Positions 8,527 to 17,257 of a stretch of 54,758 bases of DNA are shown here, in pieces. The position numbers and the translations under genes were made by a program. How positions within the stretch are numbered: position 1 is the first letter of the stretch; each line of letters starts with the position of its first letter. Source of the stretch: Alphaproteobacteria bacterium (lineage in GTDB: Bacteria > Pseudomonadota > Alphaproteobacteria > Caulobacterales > Maricaulaceae); NCBI GenBank assembly GCA_016124665.1, contig WGNH01000002.1, positions 1 to 54,758 on the forward strand, given 5' to 3'. The notes under the pieces were generated by a model that was not told the DNA's origin, searched no databases, and saw only the letters and a program-made list of their open reading frames with translations.

Positions 8527-9381
8527 ATGACACACACCCGCTCAGCCTTGTTATTGGGTTACGGCTATGTCGCAAAAGCCACGGCACCGCTCCTGCGGGC
8601 GCAGGGATTTGCGCTGTCCGGGACCACGCGATCGCCGGTCAAGGCCGGCGAAATGGCAGAGCGGGGAATCACGCCGCTTATCAATCCGGACGCGGCGGCC
8701 CTGCGCACCGCGATGAGCGAGGCGAGCCATATCCTGGTGTCGGTCCCGCCGGGAGAGAGTGGTGATCCGGTCCTCGATATGCTGATGCCTTGTCCAGCCC
8801 TTCCGAAGCTGGAATGGCTGGGATATCTCTCCACGACCGGGGTTTATGGCGATGCGGCCGGGGGATGGGTCGATGAGGACACACTGCCGCGTCCCGATGA
8901 AGCGCGCTCGCAGCGGCGGCTGGCGGCGGAGCAGGGCTGGCAGGCGTTTTCTGCCCGGACACGCATATTCCGGCTGGCCGGTATTTATGGGCCGGGCCGA
9001 AGCGCTCTGGACCGGCTGAAGGACGGGACGGCGCGGCGCATCGTCAAGCCGGGGCAGGTTTTCTCGCGCATTCATGCCGGCGATATCGCGGCCGCGCTGA
9101 TGGCCTCGATCGCGCGCCCCGAGCCGGCCGGCCCCTTCAATCTCTCAGATGACGAACCCGCGCCGCAAGCCGATGTCATCGCTCACGCAGCCGGATTGCT
9201 GAGCGTGGATCCGCCACCAGAGGAGGCGTTCGAGACCGCTGAGATGAGTGCGATGATGCGCAGCTTCTTTTCGTCCTCGCGCCGTGTCTCGAGTGAGAAA
9301 ACCCGCACACAGCTGGGCTGGACGCTGCAATACCCCACCTACCGGGAGGGTCTTGAGGCGATTTACGCGGCCTCGATCTGA
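8527..9381 (+). CDS. NAD(P)-dependent epimerase/dehydratase-like protein (YeeZ type)
   Basis: 284 residues, starting at ATG 8527 (a TTG three codons upstream is possible). Residues 6-15 contain the atypical dinucleotide motif GYGYVA. YLSTTGVYGD corresponds to the Ser/Tyr region of extended SDRs, and RLAGIYGPGRS is the substrate-loop motif typical of this family. The C-terminal part (FNLSDDEPAPQ) matches the usual sugar-epimerase end. The substrate is unknown. The 3' end overlaps the convergent hydrolase gene by 19 bp. Confidence 0.83.
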   Translation: MTHTRSALLLGYGYVAKATAPLLRAQGFALSGTTRSPVKAGEMAERGITPLINPDAAALRTAMSEASHILVSVPPGESGDPVLDMLMPCPALPKLEWLGYLSTTGVYGDAAGGWVDEDTLPRPDEARSQRRLAAEQGWQAFSARTRIFRLAGIYGPGRSALDRLKDGTARRIVKPGQVFSRIHAGDIAAALMASIARPEPAGPFNLSDDEPAPQADVIAHAAGLLSVDPPPEEAFETAEMSAMMRSFFSSSRRVSSEKTRTQLGWTLQYPTYREGLEAIYAASI

Positions 9382-10139
9382 TCCGCCAGTGCTTCGGCTG
9401 TGGATATCAGCCGGGCCAGTTCCGGGCCCGATGACAGGCGGTGATCGCCTGACTTGATCAGGGTGAAGACACAGTCATCGCTGGTCAGCACGTCCATGCA
9501 TTTGCGGGCATGCTCCCAAGGCACGCTCTCATCCAGCAGGCCTTGCAGGATGTGCACCGGGCCATCGAACCGGATGGGCGCGCCGAGCACGGACCAGTTG
9601 CGGCCGTCCTCGATCAGTTTCCGGGTCACGATGAAGGTTTCATCATCATAGGGCGAAGGTTCTTCATAGCGCCCCGTGGCCAGAATGGTCTCGCGGACGG
9701 TATCGGAAAATCCCGGCCACATCAGTTCCGAGGTGAAATCCGGTGCCGGGGCGATGAGCAGCATGCCGGCCAGCCGGCTGGCGCGTTCCCTTGCGGCAAG
9801 AAGGCTGATCCAGCCACCCATGGAGGACCCGACAAGGATGTGCGGACCGGAAGCGAGTTCGTCGATGACGGCGAGCGCATCCTCGCGCCAGCGGCTGATC
9901 GTGCCGTCCTCGAAATCACCGGATGACTGGCCGTGTCCGAAATAGTCAAAGCGCAGGAAGCCGCGGCCCGTTGCTGCCGCCCAGGCGTCCAGCGCGAGGG
10001 CTTTCGTGCCGTTCATGTCCGACTTGAACCCGCCGAGCCAGAGAAAGTTGGCCTTGCCGGGCTGCGCGCCACGCCGGACATAGGCGATCTGTTCCCCGTC
10101 CGGGCGGTCAAGATGCTGGATGACCGGCGAATTTGTCAT
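9363..10139 (-). CDS. Alpha/beta hydrolase (ABHD10-like thioesterase/esterase)
   Basis: 258 residues, starting at ATG 10139. The fold is complete: oxyanion region FLWLGGFKSDM, nucleophile elbow GSSMGGW (catalytic Ser), acid LLDESVP (Asp), and catalytic His in SGDHRLS near the C-terminus. The order and the GGFKSDMxG motif resemble the mitochondrial ABHD10/palmitoyl-thioesterase-like subgroup common in alphaproteobacteria. It is likely cytoplasmic because no signal peptide is seen. It converges on the epimerase gene with a 19-bp overlap and is divergent from the glycosyltransferase gene at 10227. Confidence 0.87.
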   Translation of the reverse strand: MTNSPVIQHLDRPDGEQIAYVRRGAQPGKANFLWLGGFKSDMNGTKALALDAWAAATGRGFLRFDYFGHGQSSGDFEDGTISRWREDALAVIDELASGPHILVGSSMGGWISLLAARERASRLAGMLLIAPAPDFTSELMWPGFSDTVRETILATGRYEEPSPYDDETFIVTRKLIEDGRNWSVLGAPIRFDGPVHILQGLLDESVPWEHARKCMDVLTSDDCVFTLIKSGDHRLSSGPELARLISTAEALADQIEAA

Positions 10140-10226
10140 GATCGAAGTCCTGTGAAACAAGAATATGCGACCTTTCCCGCAAACCGTATATGCGGGTCAA
10201 GACCTGTCACAGGAGACACCGATCCG

Positions 10227-11357
10227 ATGAAAGTGCTGCAGGTCATTCCCGGTCTGGACACCGGCGGGGCGGAACGCACCACGATCGAGATCGCGCATGC
10301 CCTGGTCCGCGCCGGTCATGGCGCGCTGGTGGCCAGCGAGGGCGGCACGATGGAGGCCGAGCTGACGGACGCGGGTGGCGAGCTGATCCGCTTGCCCCTG
10401 GCCACAAAGAATCCGGTGACGATGCTTGCCAATGCCGGCCGCCTGAAGGCGCTGATCCGGGAGCGCGGTATAGATATTGTCCATGCCCGTTCGCGCGCAC
10501 CGGCCTGGAGTGCGCTGTGGGCGGCGCGGGCGGCGGGTGTGAAATTCGTGACCACCTATCACGGCACCTATAATGCCAGGTCCGGCCTGAAGCGTTTCTA
10601 CAATTCGGTGATGGCGCGCGGGGACCGGGTGATCGCGAATTCGGAATTTATCCGGGATCATATCGTTTCCGAGCACGGGCTGGCCGCCCATGACATCACC
10701 GTCATTCCGCGCGGCGTGGATGTGGAGCGGTTTGCGGCAAGTGATGCGATCCGGCGGCGGAGCCGGGACCTGGTATCGGAATGGGCGCTGCCGGAGGCCC
10801 GCTTCATTGCCCTGTTGCCGGCCCGGCTGACCCGCTGGAAAGGCCAGCTGGTGGCCATCCGGGCGCTGGGGCATATGAAAGTCGGCGGGCAGGACCTGCC
10901 GGTGCTGGTTCTGGTCGGCGGCGATCAGGGCCGCACCGCCTACCGGGAGGAAATCGAATTGCTGATCGGCCGCCACGGGCTGGAGAAAGACGTCTGGATT
11001 GTGGGGCATTGTGACGACATGCCCGCCGCATTTGCGTCCGCGGATGTGGCGTTGAATCCGTCGACCGATCCGGAAGCCTTCGGGCGGACAGCGGCAGAGG
11101 CCAGTGCGGCCGGACTGCCGGTCATTGCCGCGGATCATGGCGGCGCGCGCGAAGTTGTCGAGGACGGTGTCACCGGCTGGCGCACGCCGCCCGGCGATGC
11201 GGCTGCGCTCGCAAAAACATTGCAAGCGGCGATGGAGCTTGATATCGCCGCGCGTCAGGCCATGGGTGAGGCGGGCCGGCAACGGGTTATGAACCGTTTT
11301 ACGGTCACTTCGCTGCAGACTTCCACCTTGCGGGTCTATGGCGAGCTTCTAGAGTGA
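10227..11357 (+). CDS. Glycosyltransferase family 4 (GT-B fold)
   Basis: 376 residues, starting at ATG 10227 behind AGGAG (10211-10215). It begins with the typical MKVLQVIPGLDTGGAER donor/acceptor loop (GGAE motif). It has HARSRAPAW in the N-domain, VIPRGVD in the linker, and the EX7E-type nucleotide-sugar site DPEAFGRTAAEAS, followed by GLPVIAADHGGAREVV. It transfers a sugar from a nucleotide donor, probably in LPS or exopolysaccharide synthesis at the cytoplasmic face. It is coupled to the GT9 gene 4 bp downstream, so the two likely act in the same envelope-glycan pathway. Confidence 0.93.
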   Translation: MKVLQVIPGLDTGGAERTTIEIAHALVRAGHGALVASEGGTMEAELTDAGGELIRLPLATKNPVTMLANAGRLKALIRERGIDIVHARSRAPAWSALWAARAAGVKFVTTYHGTYNARSGLKRFYNSVMARGDRVIANSEFIRDHIVSEHGLAAHDITVIPRGVDVERFAASDAIRRRSRDLVSEWALPEARFIALLPARLTRWKGQLVAIRALGHMKVGGQDLPVLVLVGGDQGRTAYREEIELLIGRHGLEKDVWIVGHCDDMPAAFASADVALNPSTDPEAFGRTAAEASAAGLPVIAADHGGAREVVEDGVTGWRTPPGDAAALAKTLQAAMELDIAARQAMGEAGRQRVMNRFTVTSLQTSTLRVYGELLE

Positions 11358-11361
11358 GTGC

Positions 11362-12339
11362 ATGAACGACGCGGTCAAAGACATTATCTACGTCCTCCTG
11401 TGGGGCGATCTGCCGTCGACGGTGCGCGGTCTGGCGGCCTGTCAGCGTATCCGCGAGGCGCATCCGCGCGCGCGGCTGATCCTTCTGACCGCGCCCGATT
11501 ATGAAGCCCTGCTCAAACACTGCCCCTATTTCAGCCAGATCGAAACCGATGCAACGGCCACCGGCCCGGCCGGAAAGCTGACCGCCAAGCGTATCAAGGT
11601 GACGAAGCCCAAATATGTCTATGACCTGGTGGGCGATGCCGATGCACGCCGGATCAAGGGCGGGTTGCGGTTTTCGGGCGTCAAATGGATTGATGCCGCG
11701 CCGCGCGAAATGGCCGGCATTCACCCCGTGGAAGCGGCGGCGGCGGCGCTGGGCCGGTCCGGGCTGGGCCGCGAGGACTACCGGCTCGGGGAAGCGCCGG
11801 CACCGGATGTGTCCTGGGTCGATTATCTCGCCCGCACCTCGCGTATGCTGGAACCGGAATATTTCGGCCTGAACGGGCCCTTTGCCCTGCTGGCCCCCGC
11901 CGGTGAAGAGGTGAAAGCCAATCTGCGCTGGCCGCGCGAGCGCTGGGCCTCGCTGGCCGCGGCGCTGCTGGAGGTCGGTATCACGCCGGCCATTGTCGGT
12001 GGCCCCTCGGCCCGGGATGTCGGGCGTTTTGTCGCCGAGACGGTTGCCAATTCGCGCGATGTGACCGGAAAGGCCAAGCTGGTCCAGCTGGCCGGGCTGG
12101 CGCGCCGCACGCGCTTTGTCTTCGGCGAGGACACCGACCTTTTACATTTGCTGGTCGCGGCCGGACCGCCGGCTGCGGCGCTCTATCCGGATGGCGAAGA
12201 CCCTGTGCTGAAAGCCCCGCGCGGCGCCTCGCCTGTCGTGTTGCTGCACGCGCCGGTGCTGGCGCAGGTGACTGCTGCAGAAGCGTTGCAGGCCATGCGT
12301 GTGGCGGGCGGATTCGAGGAATCACCGCGTGCGGCTTGA
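11362..12339 (+). CDS. Glycosyltransferase family 9 (heptosyltransferase-like)
   Basis: 325 residues, starting only 4 bp after the preceding glycosyltransferase. The N-terminus (WGDLPSTVRGLAACQRIREAHP) is the GT9 pattern in which heptosyltransferases read the donor. The C-domain shows LLAPAGEEVKANLRWPRERWASLAAAL, the GT9 'rKrWp' loop, and GEDTDLLHLLVAAGPP in place of the usual DTGpmHlA. The glycine in that motif is an Asp here. The likely role is LPS core assembly with the upstream GT4; the exact sugar is unknown. Confidence 0.88.
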   Translation: MNDAVKDIIYVLLWGDLPSTVRGLAACQRIREAHPRARLILLTAPDYEALLKHCPYFSQIETDATATGPAGKLTAKRIKVTKPKYVYDLVGDADARRIKGGLRFSGVKWIDAAPREMAGIHPVEAAAAALGRSGLGREDYRLGEAPAPDVSWVDYLARTSRMLEPEYFGLNGPFALLAPAGEEVKANLRWPRERWASLAAALLEVGITPAIVGGPSARDVGRFVAETVANSRDVTGKAKLVQLAGLARRTRFVFGEDTDLLHLLVAAGPPAAALYPDGEDPVLKAPRGASPVVLLHAPVLAQVTAAEALQAMRVAGGFEESPRAA

Positions 12340-12399
12340 TTTTCCCCGCCCGACCCTCATAACACCTTACCGCTGCAGTGCGGAAAGGGGGGCTGTCTC

Positions 12400-12432
12400 T
12401 TGACCGTCGCCTTTTTCAAAGTCTGTGGTATT
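12400..12432 (+). promoter_or_regulatory. Possible infC promoter
   Basis: TTGACC at 12400-12405 is a good -35 box. An AT-rich stretch with TATTTTT at about 12429-12435 could contain the -10, but the spacing is not ideal. It lies between the GT9 stop and infC. Confidence 0.3.
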
Positions 12433-12453
12433 TTTCTGTTTCAGGCCATTAGT

Positions 12454-12467
12454 GGAGAAGTTACATA
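12454..12467 (+). promoter_or_regulatory. infC ribosome site and non-canonical AUA start
   Basis: GGAG at 12454-12457 is followed after 7 nt by ATA (12465-12467), which opens the conserved IF-3 N-terminus (residues read A-R-R-P-F). The in-frame stop TAG at 12450-12452 leaves no ATG, GTG or TTG before the first internal ATG at 12582. Escherichia coli infC uses AUU, an established autoregulatory device. Confidence 0.75.
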
Positions 12468-13004
12468 GCTCGCCGACCATTTGCCGCGCCCGCCCCCAAA
12501 AAAGAGGGCCCCCGCATAAACGAAGATATTCGCGTTCCCCGCGTCCTGCTCATCGATGAACACGGTGAAAAGCAGGGAATCATGCCGACTGATGCGGCCA
12601 TTGAAGCTGCACTGGAGGCGGGGCTTGATCTCGTCGAGGTGTCGCCGAATGCCGATCCGCCGGTCTGCAAGATCCTGGATTACGGCAAGCTGAAATACGC
12701 CGAACAGAAAAAGAAGGCGGAAGCCCGCAAGAAGCAGAAGACGCAGGATATCAAAGAGATCAAGATGCGTCCGAACATTGATACTCATGATTATGAGGTC
12801 AAGACGCGAGCCATGACGCGCTTTTTCGAGGATGGCGACAAGGTCAAGGTGACGCTGCGTTTCCGGGGCCGTGAAATGGCTCACCAGGATCGCGGCATGG
12901 ACGTGATGAACCGCGTCAAGGAAGACTTTGCCGACATTGCGAAGGTGGAATTCGAGCCCAAGCTCGAAGGCCGCCAGATGACGATGGTGCTCGCACCGCG
13001 CTAG
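12465..13004 (+). CDS. infC: Translation initiation factor IF-3
   Basis: 179 residues if started at ATA 12465. IF-3 binds the 30S subunit and checks start-codon/initiator-tRNA pairing. The N-domain reads [17 protein letters not shown] then [26 protein letters not shown], followed by the lysine-rich linker ([11 protein letters not shown]), and the C-domain [16 protein letters not shown] then [10 protein letters not shown]. The first in-frame ATG (12582) would delete nearly 40 conserved N-terminal residues, so the AUA start is preferred. Because IF-3 rejects non-standard codons, such a start implies autoregulation, as known for E. coli. It sits about 4 kb from rpmI-rplT, which are adjacent to infC in many bacteria. 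Confidence 0.95.
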   Translation: MARRPFAAPAPKKEGPRINEDIRVPRVLLIDEHGEKQGIMPTDAAIEAALEAGLDLVEVSPNADPPVCKILDYGKLKYAEQKKKAEARKKQKTQDIKEIKMRPNIDTHDYEVKTRAMTRFFEDGDKVKVTLRFRGREMAHQDRGMDVMNRVKEDFADIAKVEFEPKLEGRQMTMVLAPR

Positions 13005-13019
13005 AAAACCGCATCCATT

Positions 13020-13050
13020 TCCCGCCACACGCGAATTGTGGCGGGAGTTT
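13020..13050 (+). terminator. Rho-independent terminator candidate after infC
   Basis: Ten-base arms at 13020-13029 and 13037-13046 pair perfectly around a 7-nt loop. The following T-run is short (GTTTG), so strength is uncertain. Confidence 0.55.
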
Positions 13051-13209
13051 GCGGGCTTTCCGGCCATGCGACGATTTTTCCGTTCAAGCGGGGTTCACGT
13101 ATTACCGGGTTTTAATGCTAGTCTCTATCGCGAGTCTGGACGGGGAGGACCTTTCCAGTCCGCGCCGTCTCCGATGGTCGGAGGCGGGCGATTTAAAGGG
13201 GACAGTATC

Positions 13210-13692
13210 ATGCTTCGTAAACTCACACTTTCTGCCGCTGCTTCTGCTCTGGCCGTCTTTGCCATGGCCGGTGCCGCCGAGGCCCAGGACTGGCGGCTGA
13301 ACCCGTCCTATGGCAGCGTTTCTCTGGTTTCCGGCTTTTCTCCGGACCCGTATCTGGTCAGCCTGCAATCCGGCGGCTCCATTGATGCCTCGCGTTCCAT
13401 CGGCGGCTCGTGCCGCGGTTTTGTGGCCAATGCGCCTGATTTCCGCCTGCAATACCAGGCCGGTAATGTGTTGCCGCTGATCATCTCGGTCAGCTCGAAT
13501 GCGGACACCACGCTGGTCATCAACGCCCCGGATCAACGCTGGTATTGCGATGATGATGGCGGCCAGGGCCTGAACCCGTCTCTGCGCTGGAACAGCCCGA
13601 TGACCGGGCAGTACGACATTTATGTTGGCACTTACGGTAATGCGTCCTACCAGAATGCGACGCTGTCGATTTCCGAGCTCCGCTCTTACTGA
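13210..13692 (+). CDS. Secreted single-repeat beta-sandwich protein
   Basis: 160 residues, starting at ATG 13210 with a signal peptide (MLRKLTLSAAASALAVFAMAGAAEA). The mature protein is one copy of the module that is repeated four times in the next gene: YGSVSLVSGFSPDPYLVSLQ, a central Cys in SCRGFVANAPDF, SNADTTLVINAPDQRWYCDDD and YDIYVGTYGN. The alternation of short beta-strands and the WxCxDD loop resemble the bacterial pre-peptidase C-terminal (PPC) beta-sandwich fold, here with two cysteines that could form a disulfide. The function is not known. It lies 31 bp upstream of the four-repeat protein on the same strand. Confidence 0.75.
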   Translation: MLRKLTLSAAASALAVFAMAGAAEAQDWRLNPSYGSVSLVSGFSPDPYLVSLQSGGSIDASRSIGGSCRGFVANAPDFRLQYQAGNVLPLIISVSSNADTTLVINAPDQRWYCDDDGGQGLNPSLRWNSPMTGQYDIYVGTYGNASYQNATLSISELRSY

Positions 13693-13723
13693 TCGGCATT
13701 CAAACGGACCGGGGAGGCCCATC

Positions 13724-15541
13724 ATGAAATCCATCCTTCCGGCCCTTGGCGTGGCGGCTCTTGCCGCCGCGTCCGTGGCCGCCCAAGATATCACCCAGCC
13801 GCCAAGCTATGGCTCCATCACGCTGGATTCCGGCTTCCTGCCGGATCCGCACAGTGTTCAACTCCGTGCCGGGGGCAGTATCCCCGTCAATGTGAGTGGC
13901 AGCGGAGCGTGCCGGGGGCATATTTCCAGCGCGCCGGACTTCAATGTCTATTACACGGCCGGTTCGTTTGACCTTTTCATTTCCGCCATCTCGCAAACCG
14001 ATACCACGCTGATCGTCAATGATCCGCGCGGCAACTGGATCTGTGATGATGATGGCGGCGAAGGTGCCTTCAATCCGGGCGTCCAGATCGAGCGTCCGGC
14101 GTCCGGGCTCTACAATGTCTGGATCGGCACCTATTCCAGCTCCGGCGGCACACCGCCGGCAACGCTCTTTGTGTCCGAAATCGGCTTCGGTCCGCGTCCG
14201 GTCGGCAGCGGCGGCGGACTCGATTTCACTTTACCGGCCAATTATGGCGGCCAGTCCCTGCAGACCGGATTCATTCCCGATCCGGTCAATATCCAGATTG
14301 CGGCCGGCGGCAATATTGATGTGTCGGAAGCCGGGATCGGCGATATGTGCTGGGGCTATGCGTCCGCGGCACCGGATTACGAGCTGACCTATTCGGCCGG
14401 CAATTCGTTCGATCTCTTTTTGTCGGCGACGTCGGACCGCGATACCGTGCTTGTCGTCAACGGGCCGGACGGGCGATGGCATTGTAATGATGACATGGTC
14501 GGCCTCAATCCGGGTATTGTCTTCGATAACCCGCAATCAGGCGTCTATGACATCTGGGTCGGCACCTATTCCGCGTCGGCCGGAACGCCGCCGGCGACAC
14601 TGAGCATCTCCGAACTTGGCTTCGGCGTGAATGGCGATGCTTCCGGCAGCGGCTTCAATCCCTTTGAAGGCAGCGGTTCGGGCGAGCTGGATTACACCCT
14701 GCCAGCCAATTATGGCGGCCAGTCCCTGCAAGCTGGCTTTGTGCCGGACCCGGTCAATATCCAGATTGCGGCGGGCGGCGACATTGATGTGTCTTCCACG
14801 TCCATCGGGGACCGCTGCTGGGGTTATACAACCGCGGCACCGGATTACGAGCTGACTTATTCGGCGGGCAATACATTCGACCTCTACCTGTCGGCGACAT
14901 CCGACCGGGATACGGTGATGATCGTCAATGCCCCCGATGGCAGCTGGCATTGCAATGATGATGGCGCGGAGGGCCTCAATCCGGGCCTCGTCTTCGAAAG
15001 CCCGCAATCGGGTGTCTACGACATCTGGGTCGGGACGTATTCGTCTTCGGCCGGCACACCTGCGGCGACCTTGCATATCTCCGAGATCGAGTTTGGCGGC
15101 GCGCCCGTGCCTGACGTCAATCTGCTCGATTATTCGCTTACCTCGAATTACGGCTCCGTATCACTGCAAAGCGGGTTCACGCCGGATCCCTATAATGTCC
15201 AGCTTGCCGCGGGCGGCGATATCGATGTCCGCGAGAACGGCCCGGACGGGTGCTGGGGCTATACAACAGCCTCACCGGACTTCGAGCTGAACTATACGGC
15301 CGGCAGTGTGTTCGACCTGTTCATTTCCGCCACGTCCGGCAGCGACACGGTGCTGATTGTCAATGCGCCTGACGGCAGCTGGTGGTGCAATGATGACGGG
15401 GCGGAAGGCCTCAATCCGGGGATCGAGTTCACCAGTCCGGACTCGGGTGTCTATGACATCTGGGTGGGGACGTATTCGTCATCGGCGGGAACACCGCCAG
15501 CGACGCTGCATATCTCCGAACTCGCCTTCGGCGACAACTAG
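13724..15541 (+). CDS. Secreted protein with four tandem beta-sandwich (PPC-like) repeats
   Basis: 605 residues, starting at ATG 13724 after GGGGAGG (13711-13717), with a signal peptide (MKSILPALGVAALAAASVAAQ). Four modules start near 13802, 14231, 14696 and 15136, each with YG(G/S)xxLxxGFxPDPxxxQ, a Cys-Gly region (CWGY), SxTDTxxxVN, WxCNDD and GVYDIWVGTYSxSxGTPPATL. Modules 2 and 3 are nearly identical, suggesting recent internal duplication. Each module ends with an aliphatic strand (ISELxFG). The domain resembles PPC modules but no catalytic domain is attached, so a structural, adhesive or carbohydrate-binding surface role is inferred. Cotranscription with the single-repeat gene is likely; a strong terminator follows. 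Confidence 0.8.
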   Translation: MKSILPALGVAALAAASVAAQDITQPPSYGSITLDSGFLPDPHSVQLRAGGSIPVNVSGSGACRGHISSAPDFNVYYTAGSFDLFISAISQTDTTLIVNDPRGNWICDDDGGEGAFNPGVQIERPASGLYNVWIGTYSSSGGTPPATLFVSEIGFGPRPVGSGGGLDFTLPANYGGQSLQTGFIPDPVNIQIAAGGNIDVSEAGIGDMCWGYASAAPDYELTYSAGNSFDLFLSATSDRDTVLVVNGPDGRWHCNDDMVGLNPGIVFDNPQSGVYDIWVGTYSASAGTPPATLSISELGFGVNGDASGSGFNPFEGSGSGELDYTLPANYGGQSLQAGFVPDPVNIQIAAGGDIDVSSTSIGDRCWGYTTAAPDYELTYSAGNTFDLYLSATSDRDTVMIVNAPDGSWHCNDDGAEGLNPGLVFESPQSGVYDIWVGTYSSSAGTPAATLHISEIEFGGAPVPDVNLLDYSLTSNYGSVSLQSGFTPDPYNVQLAAGGDIDVRENGPDGCWGYTTASPDFELNYTAGSVFDLFISATSGSDTVLIVNAPDGSWWCNDDGAEGLNPGIEFTSPDSGVYDIWVGTYSSSAGTPPATLHISELAFGDN

Positions 15542-15564
15542 ACCCGGAATTGATTCCGGCGTGG

Positions 15565-15595
15565 AAAGGGCGGTCTTGCGGGGCCGCCCTTTTTG
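15565..15595 (+). terminator. Rho-independent terminator after the repeat-protein gene
   Basis: Arms AAAGGGCGG (15565-15573) and CCGCCCTTT (15584-15592) with a 10-nt loop, followed by a T-run through 15594. Confidence 0.85.
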
Positions 15596-15631
15596 CACAG
15601 CGAGACGGCAAACAGTGCTTTGAATTCCTGT

Positions 15632-15650
15632 AATGTTATATTATATCATT
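15632..15650. promoter_or_regulatory. Zur-box-like palindrome upstream of the MerC gene
   Basis: AATGTTATATTATATCATT is palindromic at 16 of 19 positions and resembles the zinc-uptake regulator operator core (ATGTTATAATATAACAT-type). It ends 25 bp before the MerC start. Zinc-dependent repression is inferred. Confidence 0.6.
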
Positions 15651-15675
15651 TCAGGACAAGGATGAGCACGCCCCC

Positions 15676-16107
15676 ATGACCCACCGCACCCGATCCCTTC
15701 TCGACATGTCCGGCACCGGGCTATCGCTGATCTGCCTGCTGCACTGTCTGGCCCTGCCGACGGCAGCGGTGGCGGCACCCGCGCTGGCTCCGGAACTGGC
15801 CGAGCGGCTGTCGCTGGTCGATGGCCGGGCGCATCTGATCCTGTTTCTGCTGGCCGCGCCGGTGACCTTGCTGGCCTTTTTCTGGGGCGAGCGGACCATG
15901 CGCGCCGGGCGCTGGACGATGGCTTTTGCCGGGCTCGGCCTGGTCCTGATGCTGACCGGGGCAGCCCATATCGTGGCGCAACCCGTCGAAACAATACTCA
16001 CGGTGACCGGGGTCAGCCTGCTGATGGGTGCCCATATTGCCAACTGGCGCCGCCGTCAGGCGGAAGGCCATGTTCATGCCCGCGATTGCGGGATGTGCGA
16101 GGACTAA
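15676..16107 (+). CDS. MerC domain-containing membrane protein
   Basis: 143 residues with four predicted membrane segments (about 12-33, 48-68, 76-97, 103-118). The first contains the MerC cysteine pair in SLICLLHCLALP (C20 and C24). The C-terminus is metal-ligand rich (HVHARDCGMCED). MerC proteins transport or bind mercury in mer operons, but many chromosomal alphaproteobacterial copies have no mer genes nearby. The Zur-like site upstream suggests expression during zinc limitation and a zinc-related role. The stop overlaps the convergent PepSY gene by 4 bp. Confidence 0.85.
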   Translation: MTHRTRSLLDMSGTGLSLICLLHCLALPTAAVAAPALAPELAERLSLVDGRAHLILFLLAAPVTLLAFFWGERTMRAGRWTMAFAGLGLVLMLTGAAHIVAQPVETILTVTGVSLLMGAHIANWRRRQAEGHVHARDCGMCED

Positions 16108-16802
16108 TCCAGCCGCCGCCGCGCAATCATCCGTCCCAGCCACGGGAAAAGCAGGACAAAGCCGAACAGGCTCATGCCCAGCGCGAACAGGCTGGCGAGG
16201 ATCAAGAGCGGATGGTTGAAGTCCGACCGGTCATCATAATCCATGATGTGCAGCATCCAGAAGAAATCATAGATCCGCCAGACATCATTGCGCCGTGCGA
16301 TAATCTCGCCCGTGGCCGCGCTGACATAGAGCCGCGTGCCTTCGCCATCGGCGAAATCCACACGCCACGACGGGCCGGGCCGCCGCGATTCCCAGGTCGG
16401 TTCGGCAAAGAGGGTGACGGCTGCGATCTCCGGTTCACCGGCATAGTCGGCCCGCGCCACCTCGATCGCGGCCTGCTCGTCAATGGGTGACAGGACCTCG
16501 CCGGAAACGGCATCAACAATCAGCGCGGCTTCGCCCTCGCGGCCGAATTCATAGATGGTCCGCCCCAGCCAGGGCCGTAATTCGGCGCTTGATGGCATAA
16601 TGCCGGCCCGTGCTGCCGCATCCTGCGGCGCCATAACGCCAGCCAGATCCAGCGCGGCGGCCGACTCGGCAATATTATGTTCACCGCGCACCCGTTCAAT
16701 GGGAATGGCGCTCATTACCAGACCGCCTGCGACCCAGGCCAGAACCTGCAAACCGATAATCAGCGCCGCCCATTTGTGCAGGCGAATCAGCCATCTCTTC
16801 AT
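16104..16802 (-). CDS. PepSY-domain inner-membrane protein
   Basis: 232 residues, starting at 16802 (MKRWLIRLHKWAALIIG); a start 9 codons upstream (MLWQQEN) is possible. An N-terminal membrane helix (about 10-32), a periplasmic PepSY region (EAALIVDAVSGEVLSPIDEQAAIEVA, then TRLYVSAATGEIIARRND), an HIMDYDDRS segment with a conserved histidine, and a C-terminal helix (about 203-225) match PepSY-TM proteins linked to siderophore or metal reduction. The role here is unknown; the convergent neighbour is a MerC protein. Confidence 0.82.
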   Translation of the reverse strand: MKRWLIRLHKWAALIIGLQVLAWVAGGLVMSAIPIERVRGEHNIAESAAALDLAGVMAPQDAAARAGIMPSSAELRPWLGRTIYEFGREGEAALIVDAVSGEVLSPIDEQAAIEVARADYAGEPEIAAVTLFAEPTWESRRPGPSWRVDFADGEGTRLYVSAATGEIIARRNDVWRIYDFFWMLHIMDYDDRSDFNHPLLILASLFALGMSLFGFVLLFPWLGRMIARRRLD

Positions 16803-17021
16803 GATGTCGTTTTCCTGTTGCCAGAGCATGAGTCTATCCGGACAAGACCGGCCCTGTCGAGCAAGGGCTGACCGGGACTGCCGCCGCATGGGTGGCTTGC
16901 ATTTATCACGCTTTGCCCGTATGACGCGCGCTCTTTGATGACCACCGGCGGTCCGGGCCAATCGACATGCCCGGCAGCCGACGAACGCAAGGCGGAGTGA
17001 TCTGCCGGAAATGGAGCGAAA

Positions 17022-17225
17022 ATGTCGAAGTTGAAGACCAAGAGCGGCGCCAAGAAGCGTTTCAAGCTCACGGCGACTGGCAAGGTGAAAGCCGGACAGG
17101 CCGGAAAACGTCACGGCATGATCAAGCGGACCAACAAACAGATCCGCAACAAGCGCGGCACCACCGTCATGGCGGATGCCGACCAGAAGATCGTGAAAAA
17201 GAATTACATCCCCTACGGCCTTTAA
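17022..17225 (+). CDS. rpmI: 50S ribosomal protein L35
   Basis: 67 residues, full family length. It begins [23 protein letters not shown] and contains the RHGM(I)[13 protein letters not shown] core. A GGAG site precedes the ATG. It is first in the rpmI-rplT-pheS-pheT cluster. Confidence 0.97.
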   Translation: MSKLKTKSGAKKRFKLTATGKVKAGQAGKRHGMIKRTNKQIRNKRGTTVMADADQKIVKKNYIPYGL

Positions 17226-17257
17226 GGCCCGGGATTACCCGTTACGGAGCTTGAATC

